Positions 42,451 to 53,009 of a DNA stretch of 64,000 nt are shown here, piece by piece. The position numbers were made by a program, and so were the translations under genes. A model generated the notes under the pieces. That model was not told where the DNA came from. It saw only the letters and a program-made list of their open reading frames with translations, and did no database searches. The first letter of the stretch is position 1; each line of letters opens with the position of its first letter. The stretch covers positions 62,001-126,000 of the forward strand of contig JAIOKI010000018.1 in the NCBI GenBank assembly GCA_028335825.1. Reading direction: 5' to 3'. The stretch is from Nosema muscidifuracis (Eukaryota; Microsporidia; Nosematidae).

Positions 42451-43696
42451 ATGATAATATTTGTATATTTTGTTGATATAATTTTAAATAGTTAGATAAA
42501 AATATAAATTTAGTTACATAGATTTAATTTACACTTTCTTAAATATATATCGATAATTATTCTAGTTCTAAATCTTATATATATTTAATTTTAAAACTTT
42601 AATATTATAGTTTGATGATCAATTTATATTGATAAAGTTTTAAAAAGCTATTTAATTTCTTATCTTTTTCAAAAACTGTTAACAATACATTTTATAATAA
42701 TTTTATTCTCACAGTTAAAATTTAATTTCTTAAATGTATTATAACAAAAATTTGTAACTTAAAAATTAGTCAAAAGACACTTCTTAAAAATGTTAATGAT
42801 TTTAAATATTAATATTTATTACATACAAATAGACACTTGTATCTACAAAACGATTCATCTAAATGTGCTAACATAAAATGAATTTAAAATATTTATTACA
42901 TACAAATAGACACTTGTATCTACAAAACGACTATCTAAATGTTCTACCACAAAATAAATAAACATAAGATGAATTTAAAATATTTATTACATACAATCAT
43001 CTTTAAAAAAATATCTAATATTTTCTAGTCAAATAATAATAAAATGACATATCTAAAATTTTTGTAAATATTTACGAAATAATAATAATTAAATTTATAT
43101 AATATTTAATAATAATATATAAGAAAGATACTTAATATATTAATATGATGTTTTATATAAAATAAGATACATTTTTTAAATGTTTTTTAATCATAAATAA
43201 AATTAATATTTACTAAATATTGAAAATAAGTTAATTGTTTACAAATCAAATGTTAATTTATTAAATAAAATCTCTAATATAAACAAAAATTTGATGGTTT
43301 TATAAATTAATTTATATATTTAAAAATTTAAAATGTAAAATAAATCATAAATTTTTGAATTCAAAAATTTTATAGAAAATTAATTTTAATTTTACTTAAA
43401 TATATGCTGCTAATTTATTATTTTATTCTTGTATTTAATAATTTTCTTTGTTTACAAAACTGTCAAAAATTTTAGTTTAATTAATTGAATAAAATTTTTA
43501 AAAAATATTTTTTAGGTGAAGTAATTTATGACTAATATTAAGAAAATAAACCGATTGTTTTGTTTATTATTTAAAAATCAATTTTGATTTTAATTTATAA
43601 ATCAATAGTAATTGACATCACTTACTCAATTTTATAACAATACTTTGATGTATTTTAATTTATTAAAATTATTTAAGTTAAAAAGTTTGTCCCCCT
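42451..43696. repeat. Intergenic region with a triplicated segment
   Basis: From about 42810 to 43000 the sequence 'aatatttattacatacaaatagacacttgtatctacaaaacga' occurs twice and its first half a third time. TTGTTTTGTTTATT is near 43554 and TGACATCA at 43613-43620. CCCCC at 43691-43695 lies just before the next ATG. No gene seen. Confidence 0.5.
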
Positions 43697-44449
43697 ATGA
43701 AAGTTTCATTTTTATCTTGTTTCTGTTTTATGTTCAGAAACCTGAAAGGTGGTATTCAAAATGGAGCAAATAATAATGGAAAACCTGAGAATCCAGTTAT
43801 ACGTCAGAATGAACAAGGAAATGAACCTAATGTAAACCCACCTAATGTACAAGGAAATGAAGTCAATGTAGAACAACCTAATGTACAAGGAAATGAAGTC
43901 AATGTAGAACAACCTAATGTACAAGGAAATGAAGTCAATGTAGAACAACCTAATGTACAAGGAAATGAACCTAATGTAAACCCACCTAATGTACAAGGAA
44001 ATGAAGCTATTGTAAACCCACCTAATGAACAAGTAAATGAAGATATTGTAAACCCACCTAATGTACAAGGAAATGAAGCTATTGTAGAACAACCTAATGT
44101 ACAAGGAAATGAAGCTATTGTAAACCCACCTAATGTACAAAGAAATGAACCTAATGTAGAACAACCTAATGTACAAGGAAATGAAGCTATTGTAAACCCA
44201 CCTAATGAACAAGTAAATGGAGGTGGTGAAGAACCTCCTAAGAAAAAGGATGATGATAAAGAACCTCCTAAGAAAAAGGATGATGATAAAGAACCTCCTA
44301 AGAAAAAGGATGATGATAAAGAACCTCCTAAGAAAAAGGATGATGATAAAGAACCTCCTAAGAAGAAAGATGATAAAGAGGTACCAAAGCCAGTTACTCT
44401 TAGCATTGGTTCTGTACGTAAGATTTGCTGTTTTAATTCATGTGAATAA
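43697..44449 (+). CDS. Secreted protein with two different tandem repeats (member 7)
   Basis: A 250-aa protein. The signal peptide is MKVSFLSCFCFMFRNLKGG. Twelve or so 12-residue units alternate between VNVEQPNVQGNE and VNPPNVQGNE-type versions (36 bp). Five units of EPPKKKDDDK (30 bp) follow, nearly identical at the DNA level. The tail is VTLSIGSVRKICCFNSCE. The 36-bp units contain Pro at fixed spacing, so an extended, flexible stalk is likely. The charged 10-residue block could bind polyanions or chitinous surfaces, but that is speculation. CCCCC precedes the ATG. Confidence 0.85.
   Translation: MKVSFLSCFCFMFRNLKGGIQNGANNNGKPENPVIRQNEQGNEPNVNPPNVQGNEVNVEQPNVQGNEVNVEQPNVQGNEVNVEQPNVQGNEPNVNPPNVQGNEAIVNPPNEQVNEDIVNPPNVQGNEAIVEQPNVQGNEAIVNPPNVQRNEPNVEQPNVQGNEAIVNPPNEQVNGGGEEPPKKKDDDKEPPKKKDDDKEPPKKKDDDKEPPKKKDDDKEPPKKKDDKEVPKPVTLSIGSVRKICCFNSCE
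43808..44366 (+). repeat. In-frame 36-bp and 30-bp tandem repeat arrays
   Basis: The 36-bp array spans 43808-44212 (about 11 units) and the 30-bp array 44232-44366 (five units). The 30-bp units are almost base-identical, which points to a very recent expansion. Confidence 0.85.
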
Positions 44450-46607
44450 AATTTTTAGGATATTTATATTTATTTCAATAACCTCAGGAATTTAAACATC
44501 ATTTATATTAAATATTGAAGCAATACGTTTCATCGAAATATATTATGATAAATATGTAATTGTGGAGATTTAAATATTAGTCTTTTATAATCATCATATA
44601 TATTAAGTTTATTAATTTATCTTGGTATATTATTTAGTAATTTATCAGTCATTTCGTGTAAGAACCACCATCTACTGTTTAAGTGATTTCTTTAACCTCA
44701 TTTTCCTCTTTGTCAATGCCATATTCCTATGTAGTATCTCATAATCATCTTTCTAATGTTAAACTCTCTAAGGTTATCTTGAGAACTCTTGTTTACACGT
44801 ATGCTTCGTTTGTCTATTTTAAGTTCTCTATATCCCTCGTAAAAGTTCGTTAGTAATTTATCCCAAGTGACCACATAATGTAGCACTTTAAATTATATTT
44901 ATACATCATAGTTATCGAGGAGATCATAATTATGTCTCAATTATTCTTAAGTTATCAAAACTTGTGATCCCGACTTCTACTATATAATATCCTTTCTCAG
45001 CTTTTCGACTATAAATACATCAAGTTTATTATGTTTAATCTTTATAATACTCGTATTTCTAGAGTCAACCCTAATTTTGACGTCTTTATTCGTATACGTC
45101 CTTGATCTGAATGATTCCTTATTGTTTTATTTTTTCAGTCCGTAATTGCTACAAATATATGATGTGTCATTTGTAGAACCATGCTTGTTCTGTGTTATTT
45201 ATGCATATAGATTTTATTATTTTATAAAGATCTTTATAAATAAATTGAAAATTTAATCGGATTCTACCACTTTCTAGTTTGGAAGCCAATTGATAATCTC
45301 AATAAATCTATCTTCGGTCAAAAATATTCTTTCTTAGTTATATTTAAATTATGCACATAGAAGTTTTCTTCATAACTCTTATTCTCTCCTTCACAGACTT
45401 ACAGTTTTTCTCGAAAATTGTTTTATTTCTTCAGTTGTAACCAGTGTTCTGTTTCTTCCTCTTTACAGTTCAAATTTGATATTTTTGCTTCGTAACTCTT
45501 TATTTTTTTACATAAATTTTATTCTTTCACTAACAATAGATTATATTTGTTTTATCTTTCGGTTTAGCTAATACTAGATAAAAAGGTCGCATTAAAATTC
45601 TTAATTCATTTATTTTATTGAGGCTTGTTTTATTACTATTCTTTTCGTACTCTTCTAGCATTTTTAGTGTTTATTTTCTTTTTCTATCTTCTTCCTAGGA
45701 TTTTATTTTCATGTACTTGGCTGTGATTTCTTAATACTAAATTTTTGGTAGATGATTTAGATCGTTTGAAAGATTTTTGCTAAATCCGTCATATTTTTTA
45801 TAGGATGGATTTGTAAAAAAATTCCGTCCGATTTATTCAACCATTCGATTATCTCCGCAAAAGTCATCAACGAGCTCACTTTGCTCGTAGACTGTATATT
45901 GTCAGCCGTTTTTTCTCTAATTTAATGCCACAATTCTTTAAATACTTATCAATCTTTCCCTATCTAGCTATTTCGTTACTGAGGCTACTCTAGCATTTCG
46001 TCTAGTGTTTTAATTATATTTAGAAGATTTGCTTCATTGTAGTTTCTTACTCTTGTCAGTTTTCTATTTTCATTCACTAGAGTTTTGTGCACTTTCTTTT
46101 TTAGATTATATTCCGATACTAAAATTTTTAATTCTTTTTTCGGCATTTGATTCCATCTATTCAATATGATATGGCAAGCTTTTACTGGTCATTCCTCCCA
46201 AGAGCTCTGTTCTTGAGAAATAATGGCACTGATTACGTAGAAGTATTAAGATTTTTTGGATCTAAAATGTCAATAGAAGATGGTCTCTTGTCTCAATATT
46301 GTCTTATTTGGTTGGTGTTTTATTAATTTTTGCTTCAGATTTATTTTTTTTTAATCTTCATAATTTGATAACAGATAGTCATTTAACATAAATTATGTCT
46401 ATAATTATTTACATTTTAAATTTTTATATGTTTTAATATATCATTTTCTGATACATGTCATCATTAAATCAAAATTGTAATAATTGTAAAATTCATTTAA
46501 CAAATCAATTCTATTCTTTATATACATATTATAATAAATAAATATAATTTATATGCTGTTAAATTAAAAAAAATATAAATTTGCTAAAACACCCTCCTTC
46601 ATTATTA
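44450..46607. other. Gap dominated by a decayed retroelement
   Basis: Apart from the element described separately (about 44640-46330), this gap holds AT-rich DNA. CCC at 46592-46594 lies before the next gene. Confidence 0.5.
44640..46330 (-). mobile_element. Decayed retroelement, probably non-LTR (LINE-like)
   Basis: About 1.7 kb that is visibly less AT-rich than its surroundings. Short stretches on the minus strand read like the C-terminal part of retroelement polyproteins that recur in microsporidia, for example segments resembling YYIVEVGITSFDNL and HYVVTWDKLLTNFYEGYREL. From memory these belong to an endonuclease-like domain of LINE-type elements; an LTR origin is not excluded. It is broken many times, has no terminal repeats that I can see, and is old. 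Related fragments lie at 21240-21800, 47898-48220 and 51380-51790. Confidence 0.5.
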
Positions 46608-47438
46608 ATGAATATAAGATCTACCACAATATTCTGTTTATTTATAGATTTGATATTATCATCAAGAAATTACAACTTCAAAAAAGAGATGTATAAAAAA
46701 TTTTTTAATGAAACATCAAATATAGAAAATATAAATGATGAAGAATTATCATCTATGAATACAAATACTAATCAAAGAGATCCCTCTAAAGAAATTATTA
46801 TTATATCTGATGATAGTGATTTAGATATTTCTAATGATTTACCAAAAGATTCAAAACAAGAATTTTTTATCAACGATACGAATAGAAATTTACAAGTTAC
46901 ATGCAATTTTGTAGATTTTCTCGATAATGAAATAAAAGAAATAAATGCTTTTATGAGAAAATTTGCTCTTTGGGTGGATCAGACTCGCAAAAAAATAAAT
47001 AAGATAGAAAATTTTAGATCTTTTGTTTCTAAAATAACATTACCTTTGAATATGAATAATAAAATAGATGAATTTCTTTGCACTATCATAGAATCTATGA
47101 AGCTAATTTTTAGCGATGTTGACAAAAAAAAATTAATTTTAGGAAGTTTTTTTAATTATCAATATATATATATAAAGAATAGAATTGATTTGTTAAATGA
47201 CTTTTACAATGAAAATTCAATTGGTAAGATAGAGAAATATTTATTAGATGGCAATATTTTGAATAACATATCTTTTAGTACTGAAAAAGAAAAATATATT
47301 AAAGAATGTAAAAATATAAATAAAATTTTGAAATCTATTCATAAATCAAAAACATCAAAAATAGAAATACTTAAACAAATTCTTATAAGTTTGGAAAAAA
47401 TTATAGAAATAATAAGATATAAACAACTTTGCGAATAA
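46608..47438 (+). CDS. Secreted helical protein with a SUMO-interaction-like motif (A)
   Basis: A 276-aa protein. The ATG at 46608 follows CCC and starts a signal peptide (MNIRSTTIFCLFIDLILSS). Residues 62-71 are EIIIISDDSD, four Ile residues followed by Ser/Asp, a textbook SUMO-interaction-motif pattern. The remaining 180 residues are predominantly helical (for example NEIKEINAFMRKFALWVDQT) with no low-complexity repeats. The layout (signal peptide, SIM-like motif, helical domain with a late Lys-Asn-Ile-rich helix) resembles the protein at 49964, a possible distant paralogue. It lacks the tail of the repeat-protein set. Function unknown; delivery into host cells is a hypothesis. Confidence 0.8.
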   Translation: MNIRSTTIFCLFIDLILSSRNYNFKKEMYKKFFNETSNIENINDEELSSMNTNTNQRDPSKEIIIISDDSDLDISNDLPKDSKQEFFINDTNRNLQVTCNFVDFLDNEIKEINAFMRKFALWVDQTRKKINKIENFRSFVSKITLPLNMNNKIDEFLCTIIESMKLIFSDVDKKKLILGSFFNYQYIYIKNRIDLLNDFYNENSIGKIEKYLLDGNILNNISFSTEKEKYIKECKNINKILKSIHKSKTSKIEILKQILISLEKIIEIIRYKQLCE

Positions 47439-47897
47439 CGTGGATTTGATTTTTTATTTAAATCTAGTGAATTTTTAAAAAACAATGATGTCATTATGTC
47501 GTAAATGGATGAAGAAAATAATAATTCTTTAATAATTTAAAAGCATTTATTAGAACTGAATCATAAAAAAATACTTACTTATAAAGACAGTACTTTTATT
47601 AAGAAAAATCTATCCCGATATAATGAAACTAAATGATAAAAATTAATAAAAATATTTACTAAGAAAATACTTTAGATTAATAATTAATATCTTTCATAAA
47701 AAAACAAAATTACAAAAAGATAAAAACACTATTTATTGGATTTTAAAAAATTCAATCATATAAAATTTTATAGATTCTTACATAATTTTTAAAGTAATAT
47801 ACAAGTTTAGACAAATAAATTCTGATATAAACTAGATAAAATTAACGAAAATTTAAGAGCAAATAAAAATTAAAAAAATATAATTACTATCTATTGG

Positions 47898-48220
47898 ATA
47901 ACTACTGTGCATTATAAATACATCAAGTTTATTATGTTTAATCTTTATACTACTTGTATTTCTAGAGTCAACTATGATTTCGAAGTCTTTATTCGTATAC
48001 ATTCTTGAACTGAATGATTCTTTATTGTTTTCAATCCGTAATTTCTGCAAATATGTAGATGTGTCATTTATAGAACTATGCCTGTTCTGTGTTATTTAAG
48101 CATATAGATTTTATTATTTTATAAGATCTTTATGAATAAATTGAATATTTGATTGAGTCCTGCAGCTTTCCAGTTTGGAAACCATTTAAGAATCTCAATA
48201 AATTTATATTAGGTCTCAAT
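47898..48220 (-). mobile_element. Decayed retroelement fragment
   Basis: About 320 bases that align well with 45010-45320 of the larger remnant ('aaatacatcaagtttattatgtttaatcttta', 'tatttctagagtcaac', 'tattcgtatac', 'tcagtttggaa'-like stretches). It is broken and no coding capacity remains. It is less diverged from the 45-kb copy than the 21-kb fragment is. Confidence 0.6.
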
Positions 48221-48820
48221 ATAACAAAATTCAATAATTATTATTACTTTAAAACTAATCACATACTATTCATAATTTAAAACAGTATTTATATTAACAA
48301 ACTTTTTGGAAATTTTACCATTTTGTACCAAAATCACTAGTTCAGTAAATAATACTTTGATATTTAATTAACCTTTTCATTTATTTATCAAAATATTTAT
48401 AACGAGCACATTTTTTCTCAATCAACGTATTTCGCGAACAATTTTTGAAATTTAAAAAAAATATGCGCTGTTTTACTACTTTACATTCAATTGCTTGAAC
48501 TTGATACTCAAAAAGTTTTTTAGATAAATTTTATATTCACAAAAACAGTGCATCTATGTTATAATCTCATCACTAATTTATCTAAGATAGTCTATAGAAA
48601 TGTTATAATAGAGTACATATCATATCGTTTTATTTATATGTATAGATTTGAACTATTCATAAAATAAGAAGTTTTTGTGCCTATGTAAAACGAAGAAAAA
48701 ATATATTTAAGAAAACTAGTGCCACATTAATATTTCTAATGAAGTAGAGATAAAATATAAGTATGACTTACTATCTAAACACTGTTGATCGATATACAAT
48801 ACTAAGATAATATCATGTGA

Positions 48821-49015
48821 GGTGAAGTAGTACAACAAATAATATGTTTTCAGAATGATGAAAATGACGTGGATATCATTCTTGAAATCACGGAGATCAA
48901 GGAACTAGAAAAGTTGAAACATGAAGAGATCATTCAAGTTGAGAGACTTCCGTATGTAATGAAAAAGAACAGAAAACTATACTTGAATAAATTTCAAAAT
49001 TTTAGTTCTTTATAG
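48821..49015 (+). pseudogene. Orphan open frame without a start codon, possible gene remnant
   Basis: A 64-codon open frame ends at TAG (49013-49015). It is clearly richer in G and C than the DNA around it and encodes charged, helix-like sequence (VDIILEITEIKELEKLKHEE, then QVERLPYV). It has no ATG before its last third and no CCC signal. It may be the surviving end of a lost gene or mobile element. I do not recognise the family. Confidence 0.35.
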
Positions 49016-49963
49016 AAGAATGACTTTTTTTAGCTATTAAACCAATCAATAAAATTAATTTTTAAATGCAATTTAATGATCTTCGCATCTTAAAATTATC
49101 ATTACTAAATTATTTGTAGTAAATTTTGAACGTTTTTCATTTATGATAAAAATGACATATTTTAAGTAAATCAAAAAATAGATCATAAATGTAGTTAACT
49201 CATAAGAAAGTGATATTATTATAATAAGATTAAATTATTCTCATTTGATTATTTGAAAATTTTATATTTAACTTTTTGTAAATTCGAAGAATTTGAAATT
49301 TCATAACTAATATTTACATATAGAAAACATTCAAAAGAAAATGTAAAATTATTGTGGTAGAATGCAGAAGTCTTCATTGATTCAATCGATTATATATTAT
49401 ATTGTAATATTCAATTTAAAAAATTTAATATATGAAGATATACTTTTTATGTTAAAAAATTTTAAATTTTCTTAAAAGTCAAGCTTCAATGCTACAATGA
49501 TGTTCAGCAATATTATTAGATAAGAAACGTGTAACATAACCATTATAGTTTCTGTGATATACAGAATATATGTCTAGCAATATTATATATGTAATTATAT
49601 CTCTTTATATTTTCTACTTCTATTCTAATTTAATTAAAATTATGATCTGAAATATATAAAATGACGTAATAAAATTCATAAAATAAGTGTTTAGAGTTTT
49701 ATCATTAAGCACTCTTAATATAGAATATCTGCTAACTATATTTTTTAAAAAAATAATAAAACATTAAGTTTTTGACAATGAGATCATTTTTCTCAAAGAT
49801 TAAAAATAATATTTTCGCAGAGTTACAAAAGATTATTATTAACCACATATGTTCATTTATTAATTAAAAACGAATTTCATTTTATAATTTAATATAAAAA
49901 AAATTTTTAATAAAAAATTTAATATAAAAAAAAGTATTTATTAAAATTTTTTTTAATACCCAA

Positions 49964-50854
49964 ATGTATTATTTTTATATTAATTTATTGATTAGTACAA
50001 ATATACCAGATAATGTTCAGGATTTTCAGACTGTTTCGCTAGACTTGTCAAAAAAAAATGAAATCATTGATTTAACCACTGAACCGGATTACATGGATAT
50101 CTCATCGTCAGAATCAGAGCCAATCATTTCAACATCAAAAAGTGATGAATTTATAACCATCGAATCTAATTTGAATATATTAACTAATACAAATGTTTCT
50201 ACAACTAAAAGTTTTAGAATTGATAATTTTAAAGCTGCTTGTAAAAATGATTGGTTAAAGTTTTACAAATTTGCTATGTTAAGTTCGAATAGTAAGTTAT
50301 TGAATTTGGATTTAAGTTGTTTTAGTACTGAAAAAATTAATGATTTGCGTAATAGTTACTATAACTATACTCGTTCAGTTAAAAATATAATCAAGGAATG
50401 TCATGATAATTTTAATAAGCAAATACAAGTTGAAATTAATGATCAGAAAGTACAAAAAAACTTACAACAATCATTAGAACTTTTAATTAATGCTATTAAT
50501 AGCTTTACACCACCTGGTTCATTTTCTCAATCCTTTAAACTTGATAAAAGAATGAATTTACTCCGAATTTTGTTTTTACATAATTTTTATAAAAAACATA
50601 CAGAATATACGCATTCGATAAGTTCATATGATCCAAGTATTTTTTTAGCTGAATATTTCAGAGAAGGTCTTATTGATTTGGATGCATACAATTCATACCT
50701 TAATATTATAAATAATTTGAAAAATATACGTAAAAAATTAATTTCTTTGAAAAATTCTATGGCATCAGACATTCAAAATGCCTCTAAACATATTAAATCT
50801 AAGAATTTAGATCAATATGAATCTATCAAGGAATATTTTATAATAAATTCATAA
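49964..50854 (+). CDS. Secreted helical protein with a SUMO-interaction-like motif (B)
   Basis: A 296-aa protein. The N-terminus MYYFYINLLISTNIPDN is short and hydrophobic, a probable signal peptide. Residues 33-42 are EIIDLTTEPD, a strong match to the I-I-D-L-T plus acidic SUMO-interaction pattern, followed by a Ser/Glu-rich acidic stretch. Residues 75-290 are helical, ending with IINNLKNIRKKLISLKNSM, comparable to the end of the protein at 46608. CCC at 49959-49961 supports the start. TGACGTCA (50861-50868) lies just after the stop. Function unknown. Confidence 0.8.
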   Translation: MYYFYINLLISTNIPDNVQDFQTVSLDLSKKNEIIDLTTEPDYMDISSSESEPIISTSKSDEFITIESNLNILTNTNVSTTKSFRIDNFKAACKNDWLKFYKFAMLSSNSKLLNLDLSCFSTEKINDLRNSYYNYTRSVKNIIKECHDNFNKQIQVEINDQKVQKNLQQSLELLINAINSFTPPGSFSQSFKLDKRMNLLRILFLHNFYKKHTEYTHSISSYDPSIFLAEYFREGLIDLDAYNSYLNIINNLKNIRKKLISLKNSMASDIQNASKHIKSKNLDQYESIKEYFIINS

Positions 50855-53009
50855 TCTGTTTGACGTCATATTTAATTTTTATTTACAATTTTTTTATTAA
50901 AAACTTATGTAACGAGTAAAAAAGGAAAAAAATATTTTTAATAAAATATTGTAATTTCAAAATATGATTTATATTTAATTATTTGTAGTTAAAGTTCTTT
51001 ATTCACAACGGATAATAATTTTTTGATTTATAAATTCTTTCATTAAATATTTAATTAAGCATGTTTGTAGAATATAAGAAGTTATCTACTATTGGTATCT
51101 ATTTTGATCTTATTAGTACAAAGACATATTATGATTTGTAGTAAGAAACAATACTATAAATGTATCATGGATGAAGAAAAGTTTTTTTACCAATAGATTA
51201 TTAAAAATAAATGACTTATAATATTTTAAAATATTTAAAACTCATTGGTGAATTTCTAATTTATCCATCTTAAATGAATACTAAAAAATAAAATGAAAAG
51301 AGTTAGTTTTGACAAGAAATAAAGAAATGAGAATCTAATATAATTCAAGTATTATGATTACAGATATTTGGTTTGCTATATTAGTTGGTTGCTCATCAAT
51401 CATTTCGTGCAACAGCCTGTATCTTCGATTTCAGTATTTACTTTCTTCTTATGTTCAACTTTGTCAGTTCCATATTCCCTATACTATCTCCTAATCGGCT
51501 TTTTAATGTTAAACTCGTCAAGGTCATCTTGAGGACTCCTGCCTCAATTTTTATTTTAAGTTCTCTATATCCTTGGTAAAAGTTCATTGTTAATCCATCC
51601 CAAGTAACCACATATTGGTATCACCCTTGACTTATATTTATACATCGACGCAACGTGGTTAGCGAAGAAATCATACTAATGTCTATTTTGGTCTCAACTG
51701 TTCTTAGATTATCAAAACTCGTAATCCCGACTTCTACCATCAATATCTTTTTTCTCAGATTGCCAATTTATAATATATCAGGATGGTTATATTAAATTTT
51801 TAAACTACTCGCTATTCTTACATATTAGTCTTTATAATCAGCATATCTAATATATTTTATACTTTTCAAGGTAAATTAAAAACAAAATGAAGGATTTTCT
51901 ATCTTAATTAAAATTGAAATCAATAAATAAATGATGAATAATTTATGTTTAGTTATTCTTATAAAGTAAACGAAACTTATACACTGTACGTTTTAATATA
52001 TTCATATTAATGAAAAAAATATTTAATTGAAGTAATGAAAATATGTTAATAATAATCTAATAACTATTTTAATTAGAGTTTTACAAGAGTATATTAATTT
52101 TCTGATAAAGATTAATTATTTTGTAAATTATGAGTTTTTATTTTTCCACAACCAAAATTTACTGGTATGTAATTTTTATAATAATTATAATTTAAATATT
52201 TGATGCTAATTGTATTTCTATTAATAACATTAGAGGTGTTAAATTTTATGTAAAATAAATAAAAAGATGTTTATTGTTTTTATTTATCATAAATTAATCT
52301 ATAAATTATTAAAGAAATATGAAATTTATTTTTAATAATTTTTTAATTTAAAAATATTGAAATTTTATTTCTGTTTTCCCAACATTTAATAAACAAATAT
52401 TAGGCTTAAAAATATAATTTGACTATTGAAAATAAATATATTAAAAATTTATATTATTTTTAAAGTTAAAAGAATTTAATTTATTTATTTATTAAAAAGT
52501 TAAAACAAATTAATTTTATTATTTAAAAGCTAAATCAAATTAATTTTATTATTTAAAAGCTAAATCAAATTAATTTTATTATTTAAAAGAATTTAATTTA
52601 TTTATTTATTTAAAAGCTAAATCAAATTAATTGATTTTATTATTTAAATGTTAAAAGAATTTAATTTATTTTATTATTTAAAAGCTAAACAATTTTTTAA
52701 TATATTATAAAGTCTAATAATATATTAATTTATCATATTTAAAGTTAAAAAAAACAATTTTGATTTTTGAAATTTAATTTTATTTTTAAATTTTCGTCAT
52801 AATATAAAAAAAGAATAAAACTAAATTATAAAAATATCTTTTTATTTGTTTTTTTTTGATAAATAGGTTAATTTATGACTCATAACAACAAACAAAATTT
52901 TAAAGATACAACTTATTTATCAAATTTTATAAATTAAACAATATTTAATAAATTACTAATAATAGTGTAATTTTTTTTTATTTTATAAGATAAAGATTTG
53001 TCTACCCCA
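50855..53009. other. 2.2-kb gap with a retroelement fragment and AT repeats
   Basis: Besides the fragment at 51380-51790, about six imperfect copies of 'taaatcaaattaattttattatttaaaagc' lie at 52480-52700. Upstream of the next gene are TTTTCGTCATA (52792-52802), TGACTCA (52876-52882) and AACAACAAACAAAA (near 52885), then CCCC at 53005-53008. Confidence 0.55.
51380..51790 (-). mobile_element. Decayed retroelement fragment
   Basis: About 410 bases matching 44640-45000 of the larger remnant ('catttcgtg', 'ttaatgttaaactc', 'aagttctctatatcc', 'ccatcccaagt'). It corresponds to the C-terminal end of the element's protein on the minus strand. It is broken and old. It cannot belong to the same insertion as 47898-48220, because the order of the two parts is reversed relative to the 45-kb copy. 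Confidence 0.6.

Larger units (their letters stand above)
47439..49963. other. 2.5-kb gap with a retroelement fragment and an orphan frame
   Basis: The gap includes the fragment at 47898-48220 and an open frame without ATG at 48821-49015. The remainder (48230-48800 and 49020-49960) is AT-rich and unassigned. TGACGTAA is at 49662-49669 and CCC at 49959-49961 before the next gene. Confidence 0.4.

Noticed and set aside
43808-44212. Regular 36-bp repeats resembling a CRISPR array
   Set aside because: The repeats abut with no unique spacers, are in frame inside a protein gene, and the genome is eukaryotic.
43712-44406. Long antisense frames opposite the 36/30-bp repeat gene
   Set aside because: Both are pure by-products of repeats whose unit length is a multiple of three, which keeps several frames open. 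There is no start signal or plausible protein.
51385-51579. 64-codon plus-strand open frame
   Set aside because: It lies inside a retroelement fragment whose coding sense is the minus strand.
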